60,000 nucleotides of DNA from Membranipora membranacea (Eukaryota > Bryozoa > Gymnolaemata > Cheilostomatida > Membraniporidae). The position numbers and the translations under genes are program-made. Below are positions 59,064 to 60,000 of this stretch, piece after piece (the stretch's first letter is position 1; each line of letters starts with the position of its first letter). Where the stretch lies: the NCBI GenBank assembly GCA_914767715.1, contig OU612073.1:12092001-12152000 (forward strand), read 5' to 3'. The notes under the pieces were generated by a model. It made no database searches, had not been told where the DNA came from, and saw only the letters and a program-made list of their open reading frames with translations.

Positions 59064-59180
59064 ATGGCAGAATTGTCTGATTTTGAGTATAAGATTTTTG
59101 TGAAAAGTTTGAGGCACAAGTTCTGGGAGAATGATCTAGGATTATATTACTATTTTCACCCTGGCCATTATCCGTCGATG
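59064..59180 (+). CDS. Candidate first coding exon of an unknown gene
   Basis: ATGGCAGAA opens 39 codons, MAELSDFEYKIFVKSLRHKF then WENDLGLYYYFHPGHYPSM, ending at an ATG/GTAAAG donor in phase 0. Without splicing the frame stops at TAG 59214-59216. The sequence is rich in aromatic and charged residues and has protein-like codon bias. It cannot be spliced in frame to the segment at 58836, so the two are alternatives or separate genes. Confidence 0.35.
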
Positions 59181-59216
59181 GTAAAGCTAGCTGGTTTGAA
59201 ATCTCTTAAACGATAG

Positions 59217-59836
59217 CACCAGATGGCAAAGCAGTACCCGTAGACAAGTCCCCCACATGGTGCTGAAAATAGTGTCAAGGCTACTGTTTTTAGCAAATAT
59301 AATGATATGCAGGTGTGCCTTAATATGGTTTGATTGCCTTGGAATGTGGAGAGAACGTAAAAGAGCATCAATCCTTGAGTTGTTTTCCTCTAAATCAATC
59401 ATCATTTTTGTCTCCATCGAAAGTGAAGGGCTTTGAAAAAGGTAGCTCGTACTTAGCCAACTTCTACCTTAGTAAACCGTCCAACCATTGATATGAGTAG
59501 CATGGGGAAAATAAAGTCAGAGTTGAGATCTTCCTGCGTGTTTATGCTACACTGATAGTTGAGTTTCATAGAAAGAAATTGCTAGGAAAGAAAGTTTTGC
59601 AGTCTGCTCCGATCCCTAATCTTTCAGAAAAACACATTACGAAGTCCTGAGTAGGATTTTTAAACAGTGGGGCTTGACTGGACAGTATTTTTGAGATAAA
59701 AAATCCTCTAATGTGGACAACAGGATTCATTTTGATTAGTCAGCTTTGTTCTGTTTGGGAACAGAATGTCCTCAGCAAGGAATTCAGAAAGCAATCGGAA
59801 TTTGTGACACTTTCTCAGCAGAGACAGACTGGGGGG
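59217..59836. other. Non-coding sequence near the right edge
   Basis: No coding exon was recognised on either strand; the short open frames here overlap each other and lack splice borders. Confidence 0.35.
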
Positions 59837-59988
59837 GTCTTTCAATATCCAAAATCGCAATCTGATCGCTCACTCCCTGAGTGAGCGATACCTACTAGGG
59901 GTTTCGCTTTCAGATCGCTCACTCACTTGATGGAACTATATACATTCTGAGTGAGCGATTTCAGAGCGATTTTGTCTAATTGAAAGAC
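59837..59988. mobile_element. MITE-like element with repeated GAGTGAGCGAT palindromes
   Basis: The terminal inverted repeat GTCTTTCAAT / ATTGAAAGAC bounds a 152-bp element. Inside, AAATCGCAATCTGATCGCTC at the left pairs with GAGCGATT at the right. The motif GATCGCTCACTC and its complement GAGTGAGCGAT occur four times, forming two nested hairpins. No coding capacity. Confidence 0.7.
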
Positions 59989-60000
59989 CAAGTGAGTGAT

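Noticed and set aside
1-60000. CRISPR arrays, operons, ribosome binding sites, prophage
   Set aside because: The window is eukaryotic with spliced genes; no regularly spaced direct repeats or bacterial gene organisation were seen.

Overview
This window is eukaryotic and almost certainly from a non-vertebrate animal. Every recognisable gene is cut into many small exons with clean GT/AG borders. Introns are mostly 0.3-1.5 kb, the background is AT-rich, and small inverted-repeat elements are scattered through introns and spacers. A RING/B-box gene and an SH2-SH2-PTP phosphatase also point to Metazoa. I cannot name the species. All gene models were built by eye by matching splice sites and reading phase; none has transcript support.

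Layout. Positions 3091-18745 (+) hold an 18-exon gene for a TRIM-like protein of about 1,557 aa. It has a RING, two B-boxes and a coiled coil, followed by a very long disordered tail that carries six TQT motifs (possible dynein light chain LC8 sites) and ends in a basic Ser/Lys/Arg region. Convergent to it, 20247-27383 (-) holds a multi-pass membrane protein that resembles the bestrophin-like DUF4239 family. Its N-terminal part is a Glu/Pro/Thr/Ser repeat of about 25 eight-residue units, placed ahead of the first membrane helix. Two or three of its middle exons could not be placed. Positions 29243-33786 (-) hold a small gene of about 161 aa with no recognised family, and its first intron contains two further coding-like segments.

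Divergent from it across 1.8 kb, 35550-57024 (+) holds a complete 15-exon orthologue of SHP2 (PTPN11/corkscrew), 601 aa, with all catalytic motifs, the auto-inhibitory N-SH2 residues and a YTNLKY tail motif. Its 5.8-kb intron 12 carries four coding-like segments on the same strand that do not belong to SHP2; this is the least explained part of the window. Two candidate first exons of unknown genes lie near the right edge (58836 and 59064).

The rest is intron and spacer. It contains at least six hairpin or terminal-inverted-repeat elements, two of which form a visible two-copy family, dispersed repeats shared between distant introns, two tandem duplications, two tRNA-derived SINE-like pieces and two poly-C runs. 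The genes do not form an obvious functional unit. SHP2 is a cytoplasmic signalling enzyme, the TRIM-like protein a likely cytoskeletal or ubiquitin scaffold, and the DUF4239-like protein a membrane protein of unknown role.
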